A stretch of DNA of 64,000 nt, taken from NCBI RefSeq assembly GCF_009902005.1, contig NZ_WUTT01000001.1, positions 2,384,227 through 2,448,226 of the forward strand. Reading direction: 5' to 3'. The notes under the pieces were generated by a model that saw only the letters and a list, made by a program, of their open reading frames with translations, did no database searches and was not told where the DNA came from. The position numbers and the translations under genes were made by a program. The stretch is from Halomonas alimentaria (GTDB lineage Bacteria; Pseudomonadota; Gammaproteobacteria; Pseudomonadales; Halomonadaceae). Numbering within the stretch: position 1 is the stretch's first letter; every line of letters starts with the position of its first letter. Positions 52,319 through 61,150 of this stretch are shown here, one piece after another.

Positions 52319-54751
52319 CTAGCGGCGCTTGGTGCGGGCGGTGGCCTCGGCGGTAGTGGGGTCCTCGGGCCAGGGGTGCTTGGGATAGCGCCCCCTCATC
52401 TCGCGGCGCACCTCGGCGTAGCCGCCCGCCCAGAAGCTCGCCAGGTCGGCGGTGACCTGCAGGGGGCGCCGCGCCGGCGAGAGCAGGTGCAGCAGCACCG
52501 CCGCGCGCCCGTCGGCAACCCGCGGCGAGGCGTGCCAGCCGAAGCACTCCTGCAGCTTCACCGCCAGCACCGGCGACTGGCCCTCCAGACAGGGGGCGTA
52601 GTCGACCCGGTGTCGGGCACCGCTGGGCACCGCCAGGCGCTCGGGGGCGAGCTCGTCGAGCCGGGCGCGCAGCGGCCAGTCGAGGGTGTCCAGCAAGAGG
52701 CGAGCCAGCGGCAGGCGCTCCACGGCCTCCAGGCGCGTGATACCGTCGAGGTGCGGGGCGAGCCAACTCGCGAGGGTCGCAAGCAGCGCTTCCTCGCTGG
52801 CCTCCGGCCAGTCATCACCCAGGGTCGCCCGCAGCAGCGCCAGGCGGCCGCGCAACTGGGTGAGCGACTCGTCCCGCGGCAGGCCGCGGCGGCGTAGCGC
52901 CTCGAGCAGGGCCTCGCGCACCGCCTCGGCAGGCAACCGCTGGAGCGGGCGGCGTTCGAGCACCACCGCCCCCAGGCCGCGCACCTGCTCGCCGACAAGG
53001 CGGCCCTGCTCATCGGACCACTCCAGGCGTGGGCGCCACTCGGTGCACTCGGGATAGAGCGCCGCCAGGCGCTCGACGCCAAGCCCCACCGCCCGGTAGA
53101 TCCGCGCCCCGCTCGCCTCGCCGGAGAGCTCGGCGGCCACCAGCAGATCGGCGTGGGCCAGGGGGTGCGCCTCCGTCAGGGTCGCCAGCCCCCCGGAAGC
53201 CAGGCGAAAGCGGCCCGGGGCGTCCAGGCGTTGGGCGATGCGTTCCGGGTAGGCGACGGCCAGCAGCTCCCCCAGCGGAGCCAGGCTCGCCACCTCGAGG
53301 GGCACACCGGCGGTCCGGGCCAGGCGCTCGGCATCGCGCCACCACTGACGATATCTGCGGGGCTCACGCAACCGCGACTGCAGCGCCCATTCCAGGTCGC
53401 GCTCCTCGTCACCACCGCGCTCCTCCAGCAGTGCCACCAGGGCACAGGCCAGCGGCAGCGCATCGAGCCCATGGGAGCGCTCCAGCATCGCCGCCAGGCG
53501 CGGGTGGGTCGGCCAGCGGGCGGCGGAGCGCCCCGGTTCGGTCAGATGGAAGGCGTCGTCAAGCAGGCCCAGGCGATGCAGCAGCTCGCGCCCGGCGGCC
53601 AGCGCCGCCTCGGGCGGCGGAGTCACCCAGGCCAACTGGCTCGGGTCGGTGATGCCCCAACGGGCCAGCTCGAAGGCGAGCGGCGCCAGATCGGCCTGGC
53701 GGATCTCCGGCTCGCCATGGGGAACCAGCGGCTGCTCCTCGGCCCACAGCCGTAGGCAGAGGCCCGGCCCCTGGCGGCCGGCGCGGCCACGGCGCTGGTC
53801 GGCGCTGGCGCGGTTGACGCGGCGGGTCTCGAGCCGCGTCAGGCCGCTCCTGGGCTGGAACACCGGCACCCGCTCCTGACCGGCGTCCATCACCAGGCGC
53901 ACGCCATCCACGGTGACGCTGGACTCGGCGATGGCGGTGGCCAGCACCACTCGCCGGCGCCCCTCGGGGTCCGGGCGCAGGGCGCGGCGCTGGGCTTCCA
54001 ACGGCAGGCGGCCGTGCAACTCCATCACGACAAGCTCAGGCGCCCGGCCGGCGAGCTCCCGGGCCAGCCGGCGAATCTCCGCCACCCCGGGCAGGATCAC
54101 CAGGGCATCGCCTGCCTGCGCCGCCATGGCCTCGAGCAGCGCACGGGCCTGCTGGGGGGCGGTGTCGTCGCGGGCATTGAGGGCGCGGTGGCGAGTCTCG
54201 ACGGGGTAGCTGCGCCCGGGGCAGTCGATCACCGGGGTCGCCTCCCCCAGCACCCCGAGCAGGGCCTCGACATCCAGGGTCGCCGACATCACCAGCAGGC
54301 GCAGGTCGTCGCGCACCGACTGGGCATCAAGCGCCAGCGCGAGGCCCAGGTCCGCCTCCAGGCTGCGCTCGTGGAACTCGTCGAAGAGGATGCCGGCCAC
54401 GCCTTCGAGCAGCGGGTCCTCCTGGAGCATCCGGGTCAGCACCCCCTGGGTGACCACCTCCAGGCGGGTGTGCGGGCCGACGCGACTCTCGCCGCGCATG
54501 CGGTAGCCGACGGTCTCCCCGACCCGCTCGCCCAGGCTCTCGGCCATGAAGCCGGCGGCCAGGCGCGCCGCTACCCGCCGCGGCTCCAGCAGCAACAACC
54601 TCCCCTCGCGGGCCCATGGCGCCTCGAGCAGCGAAAGCGGCACCCGGGTGGTCTTGCCGGCGCCGGGTTCGGCCACCAGCAGCGCACGGGGATGATCGGC
54701 CAGGGCCGCCTGGATGGCGGGCAGACGGGACTCGATGGGAAGTGACGTCAT
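52319..54751 (-). CDS. hrpB: ATP-dependent helicase HrpB
   Basis: An 810-residue DExH-box RNA helicase. Walker A GAGKTTRVPLSLL is near residue 31, the DEFH box LFDEFHERSLEADLGL is near 125, and the C-terminal HrpB-specific domain contains LEGQSPVLAVKLQECFGW. The RNA targets in bacteria are poorly defined. It starts 6 bases after the ParE-like toxin gene, so it may be co-transcribed with the toxin-antitoxin pair. Confidence 0.93.
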   Translation of the reverse strand: MTSLPIESRLPAIQAALADHPRALLVAEPGAGKTTRVPLSLLEAPWAREGRLLLLEPRRVAARLAAGFMAESLGERVGETVGYRMRGESRVGPHTRLEVVTQGVLTRMLQEDPLLEGVAGILFDEFHERSLEADLGLALALDAQSVRDDLRLLVMSATLDVEALLGVLGEATPVIDCPGRSYPVETRHRALNARDDTAPQQARALLEAMAAQAGDALVILPGVAEIRRLARELAGRAPELVVMELHGRLPLEAQRRALRPDPEGRRRVVLATAIAESSVTVDGVRLVMDAGQERVPVFQPRSGLTRLETRRVNRASADQRRGRAGRQGPGLCLRLWAEEQPLVPHGEPEIRQADLAPLAFELARWGITDPSQLAWVTPPPEAALAAGRELLHRLGLLDDAFHLTEPGRSAARWPTHPRLAAMLERSHGLDALPLACALVALLEERGGDEERDLEWALQSRLREPRRYRQWWRDAERLARTAGVPLEVASLAPLGELLAVAYPERIAQRLDAPGRFRLASGGLATLTEAHPLAHADLLVAAELSGEASGARIYRAVGLGVERLAALYPECTEWRPRLEWSDEQGRLVGEQVRGLGAVVLERRPLQRLPAEAVREALLEALRRRGLPRDESLTQLRGRLALLRATLGDDWPEASEEALLATLASWLAPHLDGITRLEAVERLPLARLLLDTLDWPLRARLDELAPERLAVPSGARHRVDYAPCLEGQSPVLAVKLQECFGWHASPRVADGRAAVLLHLLSPARRPLQVTADLASFWAGGYAEVRREMRGRYPKHPWPEDPTTAEATARTKRR

Positions 54752-54757
54752 GCCGGC

Positions 54758-55060
54758 TTACTCGAAGCGACCGCTGTTCTCGAGAAGGCGTTTACCATGC
54801 ACGACGACAACAATCAGCACTGTGTCATCACCACTTTGATAAACAAGACGATAGCTATAAACGAAGGCTTCTCGAAGGGTAGGATCCTTGAATTCCGGTA
54901 CAACACGGCCGCTGTCGGGGAATTCGGCGATATCGCGCGCCTTGGCCACCAGCTTGCCGACCACTGCCGATGCGTAGAACGCGGAATCACGCTCGATGTA
55001 CTCGGCGATCAGCTCAAGGTCCTCGAGGGCTTCCGGTGACCAGACTAGCGTTGCAGCCAC
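54758..55060 (-). CDS. RelE/ParE-family toxin
   Basis: A 100-residue toxin of the RelE/ParE fold (WSPEALEDLELIAEYIERDS, then RDIAEFPDSGRVVPEF and the C-terminal VLIVVVVHGKRLL). It starts with GTG inside the last codons of the antitoxin gene, with AGGAGAGG upstream. ParE types poison gyrase, RelE types cut mRNA on the ribosome; the lack of obvious RelE catalytic residues favours ParE, tentatively. Confidence 0.8.
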   Translation of the reverse strand: MAATLVWSPEALEDLELIAEYIERDSAFYASAVVGKLVAKARDIAEFPDSGRVVPEFKDPTLREAFVYSYRLVYQSGDDTVLIVVVVHGKRLLENSGRFE

Positions 55061-55233
55061 TTGGCCAGCCTCTCCTCGACCTGTGCCTGACTCAAGGTCC
55101 CCTCATGCTCAGCTCGGGTGAGACCACGCCGGACCTTTTCGGTGACATAGAGGTGATACTGGATGTCCTCGAGGGAGCAATCCTCGGGCAGCGATTCGAG
55201 CATCTGCCGTACATCCTGCTTTGCCGTGTTCAT
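55045..55233 (-). CDS. Antitoxin of the ParE-type pair
   Basis: A 62-residue acidic-basic helical protein (start MNTAKQDVRQMLESLPEDCS; end RLAKWLQR). The first ATG with a strong GGAGGGTGAG site is at 55233, although the frame stays open far upstream, where it overlaps the TetR gene antisense. The gene overlaps the toxin start by 16 bases, as usual for toxin-antitoxin operons. It probably neutralises the toxin and binds the promoter. Confidence 0.72.
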   Translation of the reverse strand: MNTAKQDVRQMLESLPEDCSLEDIQYHLYVTEKVRRGLTRAEHEGTLSQAQVEERLAKWLQR

Positions 55234-55274
55234 CTCACCCTCCACCGGCCATGCCGTGTTTCGTATCCATCCTA

Positions 55275-55943
55275 TCATGCGCCTTGTGGCCTGGACGTCA
55301 CGCCGCACCCCTTGAGGATCACCCGGGTCAAAAAGGCGGTGATCGCCTCCACGTCGGCGTCGCTGAGCGACTCGCGGTCGGTAATGCCGAGCACCTGGGC
55401 CTCGAAGTCGGCGTAGTGCTGGGTGGCCGACCAGATCAGGAAGATCAGCCATACCGGATCCACCGGATCCATCAGGCCGCGCTCGGCCCACTGACGGAAG
55501 ATCGCCGCGCGCGCCTGGACCCAGTCGCGCAGGTCGCCGCGCAGGTACTCCTGCAGGAAGGGGGCGCCACCCAGGATCTCGGCGGCGAACAGCCGCGAGC
55601 CTTCGGGGTGGCGCCGGGAGAGCTGCATCTTGCTGCGGATGAAGGCCTCCAGCACCTCGGCCGGGTCGTCGTCCACCGAGATGTCGTCGAGCAGGGCGTT
55701 CCAGCGCGCCATCATCCGCTCCAGCAGTCGAACGTAGAGGCCCCGCTTGCTGCCCATGTAGTAGAGCACATTGGACTTGGGCAGCCCCGCCTGCTCGGCG
55801 ATGGTGGCCAGGCTGGCGCCTCGGTAGCCGTGGGCGGCGAAGACCCGCTCGGCAGCGGCCAGGATCTCGCGCTCGTTGCGCTCTCGGGTAGCGCCGTTGC
55901 CACCCTCCCCCCTGGGGTTCGCGGGGACATCGCCCTGGCTCAT
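55275..55943 (-). CDS. TetR-family regulator, RutR-like
   Basis: A 222-residue repressor with an N-terminal helix-turn-helix (ILAAAERVFAAHGYRGASLATIAEQ...LPKSNVLYY) and a C-terminal ligand domain resembling RutR (WLIFLIWSATQHYADFEAQV). The ATG at 55943 has AGGAGG six bases upstream. It is divergent from xdhA, and a RutR-type palindrome lies in the shared region, so it likely controls the purine genes in response to a nucleobase or related ligand. Confidence 0.85.
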   Translation of the reverse strand: MSQGDVPANPRGEGGNGATRERNEREILAAAERVFAAHGYRGASLATIAEQAGLPKSNVLYYMGSKRGLYVRLLERMMARWNALLDDISVDDDPAEVLEAFIRSKMQLSRRHPEGSRLFAAEILGGAPFLQEYLRGDLRDWVQARAAIFRQWAERGLMDPVDPVWLIFLIWSATQHYADFEAQVLGITDRESLSDADVEAITAFLTRVILKGCGVTSRPQGA

Positions 55944-56041
55944 CAAGCGCCTCCTGGCCATATGAAAGGTTGCGGGGGAGTTTGCCGCATGCCCCGGGAG
56001 CTTGCAAAGCACCCATATCTGGACCATGCTGAGATCATTCC

Positions 56042-56055
56042 TGACCGAATGGTCA
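56042..56055. promoter_or_regulatory. RutR-like operator between the regulator and xdhA
   Basis: TGACCGAATGGTCA is an inverted repeat that agrees with the RutR consensus (TTGACCANNTGGTCAA) at 12 of 14 defined positions when flanks are included. It lies about 90 bases upstream of xdhA and 100 upstream of the TetR gene, a fitting place to control both. Confidence 0.6.
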
Positions 56056-56145
56056 AGATGCTTCCTGAAACGAATCCCTGACGCGATCGACGGTCGCAAC
56101 AACGAGTCGCAATCAACAGTCGCAATCAAGAACAGAGACAACACG

Positions 56146-57642
56146 ATGATCGACTTCCTGCTCAACGGGCAGCCCCGCCGGTGCGAGGCCTCGCCCGACA
56201 CCAGCGTGCTCGAGCTCCTGCGCGACACCCTGGGCCAGACCGGCACCAAGGAGGGTTGCGCCTCTGGCGACTGCGGCGCCTGCACCGTGGCCATCGGCGA
56301 GCCCGATGCCGATGGCAAGACCCGCTACCACGCCGCCAACGCCTGCATCACCCCGGCCCACCAGCTACAGGGCCGCGCCCTGGTCACCGTGGAAGGCCTG
56401 GCCCGGGGCGAGACCCTGCACCCCGCCCAGGCGGCCATGGTCGAGCACCACGGCAGCCAGTGTGGCTTCTGCACCCCGGGCATCGTGATGTCGCTCTTCA
56501 CCCTGCATGAAAGCCAGCGACGAGGAGATGGAGAGCGTCCGGCGCCCCTGACCCCGGAGCGTCTGGAGGCGGCGCTTGGCGGCAACCTCTGCCGCTGCAC
56601 CGGCTACCGCCCGATCCGCGATGCGGCGCTGGCCATGGGCGACTATCCCGAGGCGCGCGCCGAGTGGCTCGACCTCGCCGTGGATGCCGCAGCCCCGCCG
56701 CAGGAGGCAGCGCCCGAGGCGGCCTTCGTCCAGCCCACGACCCTGGAGGCACTGGTCGCCGAGCGCCGCGCCCACCCCGAGGCGCCGCTCGTCGCCGGCG
56801 GCACCGACCTGTGGCTCGAGGTGACCCAGCGCCTTGCCCGCTTCCCGCGGGTGGTAGACGTCACCCGGGTGGCCGAGCTCGCTACCCTCGAGGAAACCAC
56901 CCTCGCGGATGGCCGCGCCGGCTGGTGGATCGGCGGCGCGGTGACCTGTGCGCGGCTCGAGCCGCTGCTCGCCGAGCACTACCCGGCCTTCGCCCACCTG
57001 CTGCATCGTCTGGGCTCGGCCCAGGTGCGCAACCGCGGTACCCTGGGCGGCAACATCGCCAACGCCTCCCCCATCGGCGATACCCCGCCGGTGCTGCTCG
57101 CCCTGGGCGCGCGGCTGTGGCTCGCCGGACCGAAGGGTGAACGCGAGCTGCCCCTCGACGACTTCTTCCTCGACTACAAGAAGACCGCCCTGAACCAGGA
57201 CAGGGAGTGCGAAGGCGAGGTGATCCGCGCCATCTTCCTGCCCAGGCCAGAGGCGGGACGACACCTGAAGGTCTGGAAGCTCTCCAAGCGGCGCGAGGAC
57301 GATATCTCTGCGGTGCTCGGAGCCTTCGCCTGGCGCCTCGAGGAGGGCGTGCTGCGCGACGTGCGCCTCGCCTTCGGCGGCATGGCGGCGACCCCCAAGC
57401 GCGCCGCGGCCGCCGAGGCGGCCCTGGAGGGGCAGGCGCCCAGCGAGGCGTCCTTCGCGGCGGCCCGTGCCGCCCTTGCGGAGGACTTCCAGCCCATGAG
57501 CGATGTGCGTGGCAGCGCCGATTACCGCCGCCTCTCCGCCGCCAACCTGCTCGAACGCCTGCGCCTGGTGGTGACCGCCGATGGCCAGGACACGACTTCC
57601 ACCAGCGCCCGGGAGGTGATGCTCGATGCGTACGCTCACTAG
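56146..57642 (+). CDS. xdhA: Xanthine dehydrogenase small subunit XdhA
   Basis: A 498-residue iron-sulfur and FAD subunit. The first 2Fe-2S site is EGCASGDCGACTVA, the second is QCGFCTPGIVM and CRCTGYRP. The FAD domain follows from about residue 195 (PLVAGGTDLWLEVTQ and RNRGTLGGNIANASPIGD). Electrons from xanthine oxidation pass through it to NAD+. It overlaps xdhB by 17 bases. Confidence 0.95.
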   Translation: MIDFLLNGQPRRCEASPDTSVLELLRDTLGQTGTKEGCASGDCGACTVAIGEPDADGKTRYHAANACITPAHQLQGRALVTVEGLARGETLHPAQAAMVEHHGSQCGFCTPGIVMSLFTLHESQRRGDGERPAPLTPERLEAALGGNLCRCTGYRPIRDAALAMGDYPEARAEWLDLAVDAAAPPQEAAPEAAFVQPTTLEALVAERRAHPEAPLVAGGTDLWLEVTQRLARFPRVVDVTRVAELATLEETTLADGRAGWWIGGAVTCARLEPLLAEHYPAFAHLLHRLGSAQVRNRGTLGGNIANASPIGDTPPVLLALGARLWLAGPKGERELPLDDFFLDYKKTALNQDRECEGEVIRAIFLPRPEAGRHLKVWKLSKRREDDISAVLGAFAWRLEEGVLRDVRLAFGGMAATPKRAAAAEAALEGQAPSEASFAAARAALAEDFQPMSDVRGSADYRRLSAANLLERLRLVVTADGQDTTSTSAREVMLDAYAH

Positions 57643-60127
57643 GCTTTCGACCCAGGCGCCCGAAGCCGCGCCGGCTCAGGCACCCGACACCCGCCCCGAT
57701 GACCTCGATAGCAACGCCGCCGCGGCACGCCGCGACCTCGAGGGGCGTATCCAGGGCTCGGGCCCGGTCGCTCGCGAGACCCTGGGCCAGGGCGGCGCCG
57801 GCAGCGCCCGTGCCCACGAGAGCGCCATCAAGCACGTCACCGGCCGGGCCGCCTATATCGACGACCTCAAGGTGCCGGCGGACTGCCTGCACCTGGCGCT
57901 CGCCCTCTCGCCGGTGGCCCATGGCCGCCTGACCCGCCTCGATCTCGACCGGGTCCGCGCCCTGCCCGGCGTGGTGGACGCCGTGGGCTTTCCCGACGTG
58001 CCCGGCCACACCGATATCGGGCCGGTCTTCCCCGGCGACCCGCTCTTCGTGGAGGAGGAGGTCAGCTACGCCGGCCAGGTGCTCTTCGCGGTGGCCGCCG
58101 AGAGCCATCGCGCCGCCCGGGAGGCGGTGAAGGCGGCCCTTGATGCCGGCGTCGTGGAGATCGATGAGCACCCGGCAAGCCTCGATGCGGTGGCCGCTAC
58201 CGAGCGCGGCGAGTTCGTGCGCCCCACACATGTGCAGGAGCGCGGCGACTGGGCGGCCAGCCTGGAGGACGCCGCACTGACGGTGATCGGCGAGCAGTTC
58301 GTCGGCGGCCAGGAGCACTTCTACCTGGAGGGCCAGGCCTGCCTGGTCACCCCCACCGAGGACGAGGGCGTGGTGGTGCACACCTCCAACCAGCATCCCA
58401 GCGAGACCCAGAAGCTGGTGGCCGAGGTGCTGGGCGTACCCCTGCATGCGGTTACCGTGGAGGTGCGCCGCATGGGCGGCGGCTTCGGCGGCAAGGAGAC
58501 CCAGGCCTCGCCCTGGGCCTGCATGGCCGCCCTGGTCAGCCGTCGTACCGGCCGTGCGGCCAAGCTGCGCCTGCCCCGCGGCGAGGACATGCGCGTTACC
58601 GGCAAGCGCCACCCCTTCCACAACCGCTACCGGCTGGGGGTGGACGCGCAGGGCGTGATCCAGGGCGGCGAGATCACCGTGATCGGCGACTGCGGTTACT
58701 CGCCGGACCTCTCGGATGCCATCGTCGACCGCGCCATGTTCCACGCCGACAACGCCTACTCCCTGGGCCAGGCGCGGGTCACCGGCCACCGGGCGCGTAC
58801 CCATTTCGCCTCCAACACCGCCTTCCGCGGCTTCGGCGGCCCCCAGGGGATGATGGTGATCGAGGCGGCCATGGACGACATCGCCCGGCGCGTGGGCGAG
58901 GACCCGCTGACCATCCGCAAGCGCAACCTCTATCGCCAGGGTCGGGACGTTACCCACTACGGCCAGAGCGTGGAGCAGCTCGGCCTGCTGCATGAGCTGG
59001 TGGCGCGGCTGGAGGCGAGCAGCGACTACTGGACACGCCGTAGCGAGATCGCCGCCTTCAACGCCCAGAGCCCGGTGGTCAAGCGCGGCCTGGCGCTCAC
59101 TCCGGTGAAGTTCGGCATCTCCTTCACCGCCCAGCACCTCAACCAGGCGGGCGCCCTGCTCCACGTCTATACCGACGGCAGCGTGCAGATCAACCACGGC
59201 GGCACCGAGATGGGCCAGGGCCTGCACACCAAGATCTGCCAGGTGGTGGCCCGGGAGCTGGGCCTCGACCTCGACGCCGTGCGCATTACCGCCACGCGCA
59301 CGGACAAGGTGCCCAACACCTCGCCCACCGCCGCCTCCAGCGGCGCCGACCTCAACGGCATGGCCGCCCGGGACGCCTGCCTGAGGCTCAAGGAGCGCCT
59401 GTTCGACTTCGCCGCCGAGCACTTTTATCAAGGGCATGCCCTCGACCGCGAGGGCATGCGCCTGGAGGACGGCCACCTGGTGGCGGGCTGGGGTAAGAGC
59501 GAGCGGCGCATCCCCTGGGGCGAGCTGGTGCAGACGGCCTACTTCGGGCGGGTCTCGCTTTCCGAGAAGGGCTTCTACGCCACGCCGCTGATCCACTACG
59601 ACCGCCAGACTGGCCAGGGGCGCCCCTTCTACTACTACGCCTTCGGCGCCGCGGTGGCCGAGGTGCGCGTGGACACCCTGAGCGGCGAGTACCGGGTAGA
59701 GGGAGTCGACATCCTCCACGACGTGGGTGACTCCCTCAATCCGGCCATCGACGCCGGCCAGGTGGAGGGCGGCTTCATCCAGGGCATGGGCTGGCTCACC
59801 AGCGAGGAGCTCAGGTGGAACGAGGGCGGACGACTGATCTCCGATGGCCCGGCCACCTACAAGATCCCCACCTTCGGTGACCTGCCGCCGCGCTTCAATG
59901 TCGCGCTGATGGAGGGCCACCCCAACTCCATGGCGAGCCTCTACCGCTCCAAGGCGGTGGGCGAGCCGCCCTTCATGCTGGCCATCTCGGTATGGTCGGC
60001 GCTGCGCGACGCCCTGGCGAGCCTCACCGACTACCGCGAGTCGCCGCGGCTGGACACCCCGGCCACCCCGGAGCGGGTCTTGATGGCCGCCGAGGCGCTG
60101 CGCCACCGCGGGGAGTCGACGCCATGA
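57626..60127 (+). CDS. xdhB: Xanthine dehydrogenase large subunit XdhB
   Basis: An 833-residue molybdopterin subunit. Cofactor-binding stretches include RRMGGGFGGKETQ and INHGGTEMGQGLHTKICQ, and the catalytic Glu is in KAVGEPPFMLAISVW near the C-terminus. The first 65 residues, rich in Ala, Pro and Arg, precede the usual start of homology, so the true start may be internal. It overlaps xdhA and xdhC. Confidence 0.94.
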   Translation: MRTLTRLSTQAPEAAPAQAPDTRPDDLDSNAAAARRDLEGRIQGSGPVARETLGQGGAGSARAHESAIKHVTGRAAYIDDLKVPADCLHLALALSPVAHGRLTRLDLDRVRALPGVVDAVGFPDVPGHTDIGPVFPGDPLFVEEEVSYAGQVLFAVAAESHRAAREAVKAALDAGVVEIDEHPASLDAVAATERGEFVRPTHVQERGDWAASLEDAALTVIGEQFVGGQEHFYLEGQACLVTPTEDEGVVVHTSNQHPSETQKLVAEVLGVPLHAVTVEVRRMGGGFGGKETQASPWACMAALVSRRTGRAAKLRLPRGEDMRVTGKRHPFHNRYRLGVDAQGVIQGGEITVIGDCGYSPDLSDAIVDRAMFHADNAYSLGQARVTGHRARTHFASNTAFRGFGGPQGMMVIEAAMDDIARRVGEDPLTIRKRNLYRQGRDVTHYGQSVEQLGLLHELVARLEASSDYWTRRSEIAAFNAQSPVVKRGLALTPVKFGISFTAQHLNQAGALLHVYTDGSVQINHGGTEMGQGLHTKICQVVARELGLDLDAVRITATRTDKVPNTSPTAASSGADLNGMAARDACLRLKERLFDFAAEHFYQGHALDREGMRLEDGHLVAGWGKSERRIPWGELVQTAYFGRVSLSEKGFYATPLIHYDRQTGQGRPFYYYAFGAAVAEVRVDTLSGEYRVEGVDILHDVGDSLNPAIDAGQVEGGFIQGMGWLTSEELRWNEGGRLISDGPATYKIPTFGDLPPRFNVALMEGHPNSMASLYRSKAVGEPPFMLAISVWSALRDALASLTDYRESPRLDTPATPERVLMAAEALRHRGESTP

Positions 60128-60969
60128 GCGCCCATGCCGAGAGCTGGCATGCCGCCCTGCACCGGCTGCAGCGCGAGGGGGTGCCCCACGCCCTGGCCAC
60201 CCAGGTGACCAGCGCCGGCTCCACCCCGCGGGAGCCCGGGGCGCGGATGGTGATCACCGCGGATGCCGTCTTCGATACCCTGGGTGGTGGCACCTTCGAG
60301 TGGCAGACCATCGAGGCGGCCCGCCGCCGCCTTGAGCACGGCGAGCCCGGCATGAGCCTGGAGGCCTTCAGCCTCGGCGGGCGCAGCGGCCAGTGCTGTG
60401 GCGGCTTCGTCAACGTGCTGCTCGAGGTCTTCCCGGGCAGCCCCGTGACCCTGGTGCTGTTCGGCGCCGGCCACGTCGGCCGCGAGATCGTGCGGCTGGC
60501 CGAGCCCCTGGGCTGGCAGCTCCTCTGGCACGACAGCCGCGACGACGCCTTCCCGGCCTGGGCCGACGAGATCCCGCGCCTGGAGTGCCGGCGCACCACG
60601 GACCCGACCGCCGCCGTGGCCGAGCTGCCAGCCGGCAGCCACGCCTTGGTGATGACCCATGACCACGCCGAGGATCGCGACCTGGTGGACGCCCTGCTCA
60701 AGCGCGACGACACGGCCTCGCTGGGCCTGATCGGATCGAAAAGCAAGTGGGCCAGCTTCCGCTCGCGGCTGTCAGACGCCGGCCATGACGCCGAGTCGCT
60801 GGCCCGGGTGCGCTGCCCGATCGGCATGTCGACAGGGGGGACGGGCGGCGACAAGCGCCCCTACGCCATCGCCCTGGCCACTCTCGCCGAGCTGCTGCCG
60901 CTGACCGCCGACGCTGAGCGCCCCGACCAGCGCGGCCTGGACCCCGCCGTGCTGCGTGACCTGTTCTAG
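60124..60969 (+). CDS. xdhC: Xanthine dehydrogenase accessory protein XdhC
   Basis: A 281-residue chaperone that loads sulfurated molybdenum cofactor into XdhB. An N-terminal XdhC domain (LATQVTSAGSTPREPGARMVI) and a Rossmann-like domain (LVLFGAGHVGREIVRLAEPL) are visible, with MTHDHAEDRDLV and IGLIGSKSKWASFRSRL. The ATG overlaps the xdhB stop by four bases, so the three genes form one operon. Confidence 0.94.
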   Translation: MSAHAESWHAALHRLQREGVPHALATQVTSAGSTPREPGARMVITADAVFDTLGGGTFEWQTIEAARRRLEHGEPGMSLEAFSLGGRSGQCCGGFVNVLLEVFPGSPVTLVLFGAGHVGREIVRLAEPLGWQLLWHDSRDDAFPAWADEIPRLECRRTTDPTAAVAELPAGSHALVMTHDHAEDRDLVDALLKRDDTASLGLIGSKSKWASFRSRLSDAGHDAESLARVRCPIGMSTGGTGGDKRPYAIALATLAELLPLTADAERPDQRGLDPAVLRDLF

Positions 60970-61044
60970 CCGGCGACCCCGAACGATCCACCGAGCCGCG
61001 ACAACGATGGCCAGCGGGCGCCGGGAATAGGCCGAAGAGGAGGT

Positions 61045-61066
61045 CATTTGCCAAGGATGGCAAATG
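61045..61066. promoter_or_regulatory. Inverted repeat between xdhC and guaD
   Basis: CATTTGCC and GGCAAATG are perfect 8-bp arms around the spacer AAGGAT, in a 181-base gap. It may be an operator for guaD or an attenuating hairpin. It differs from the RutR-like site, so it points to a different regulator if real. Confidence 0.45.
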
Positions 61067-61150
61067 TAGCGTCCAGGGAAGGATTCACAGCGCCTCCTCG
61101 AAGGCCTGTTGCCGGATGAGCCCGATGGCGGTAACAAACGAGCCCAAAAG

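Noticed and set aside
55234..56016. Upstream extension of the antitoxin frame to 323 codons
   Set aside because: It runs antisense-like through the TetR gene in another frame; the ATG at 55233 with GGAGG gives a normal 62-residue antitoxin.
56882..60106. 1074-codon open frame opposite xdhA and xdhB
   Set aside because: xdhA and xdhB have full conserved cofactor motifs on the other strand; the antisense frame has none.
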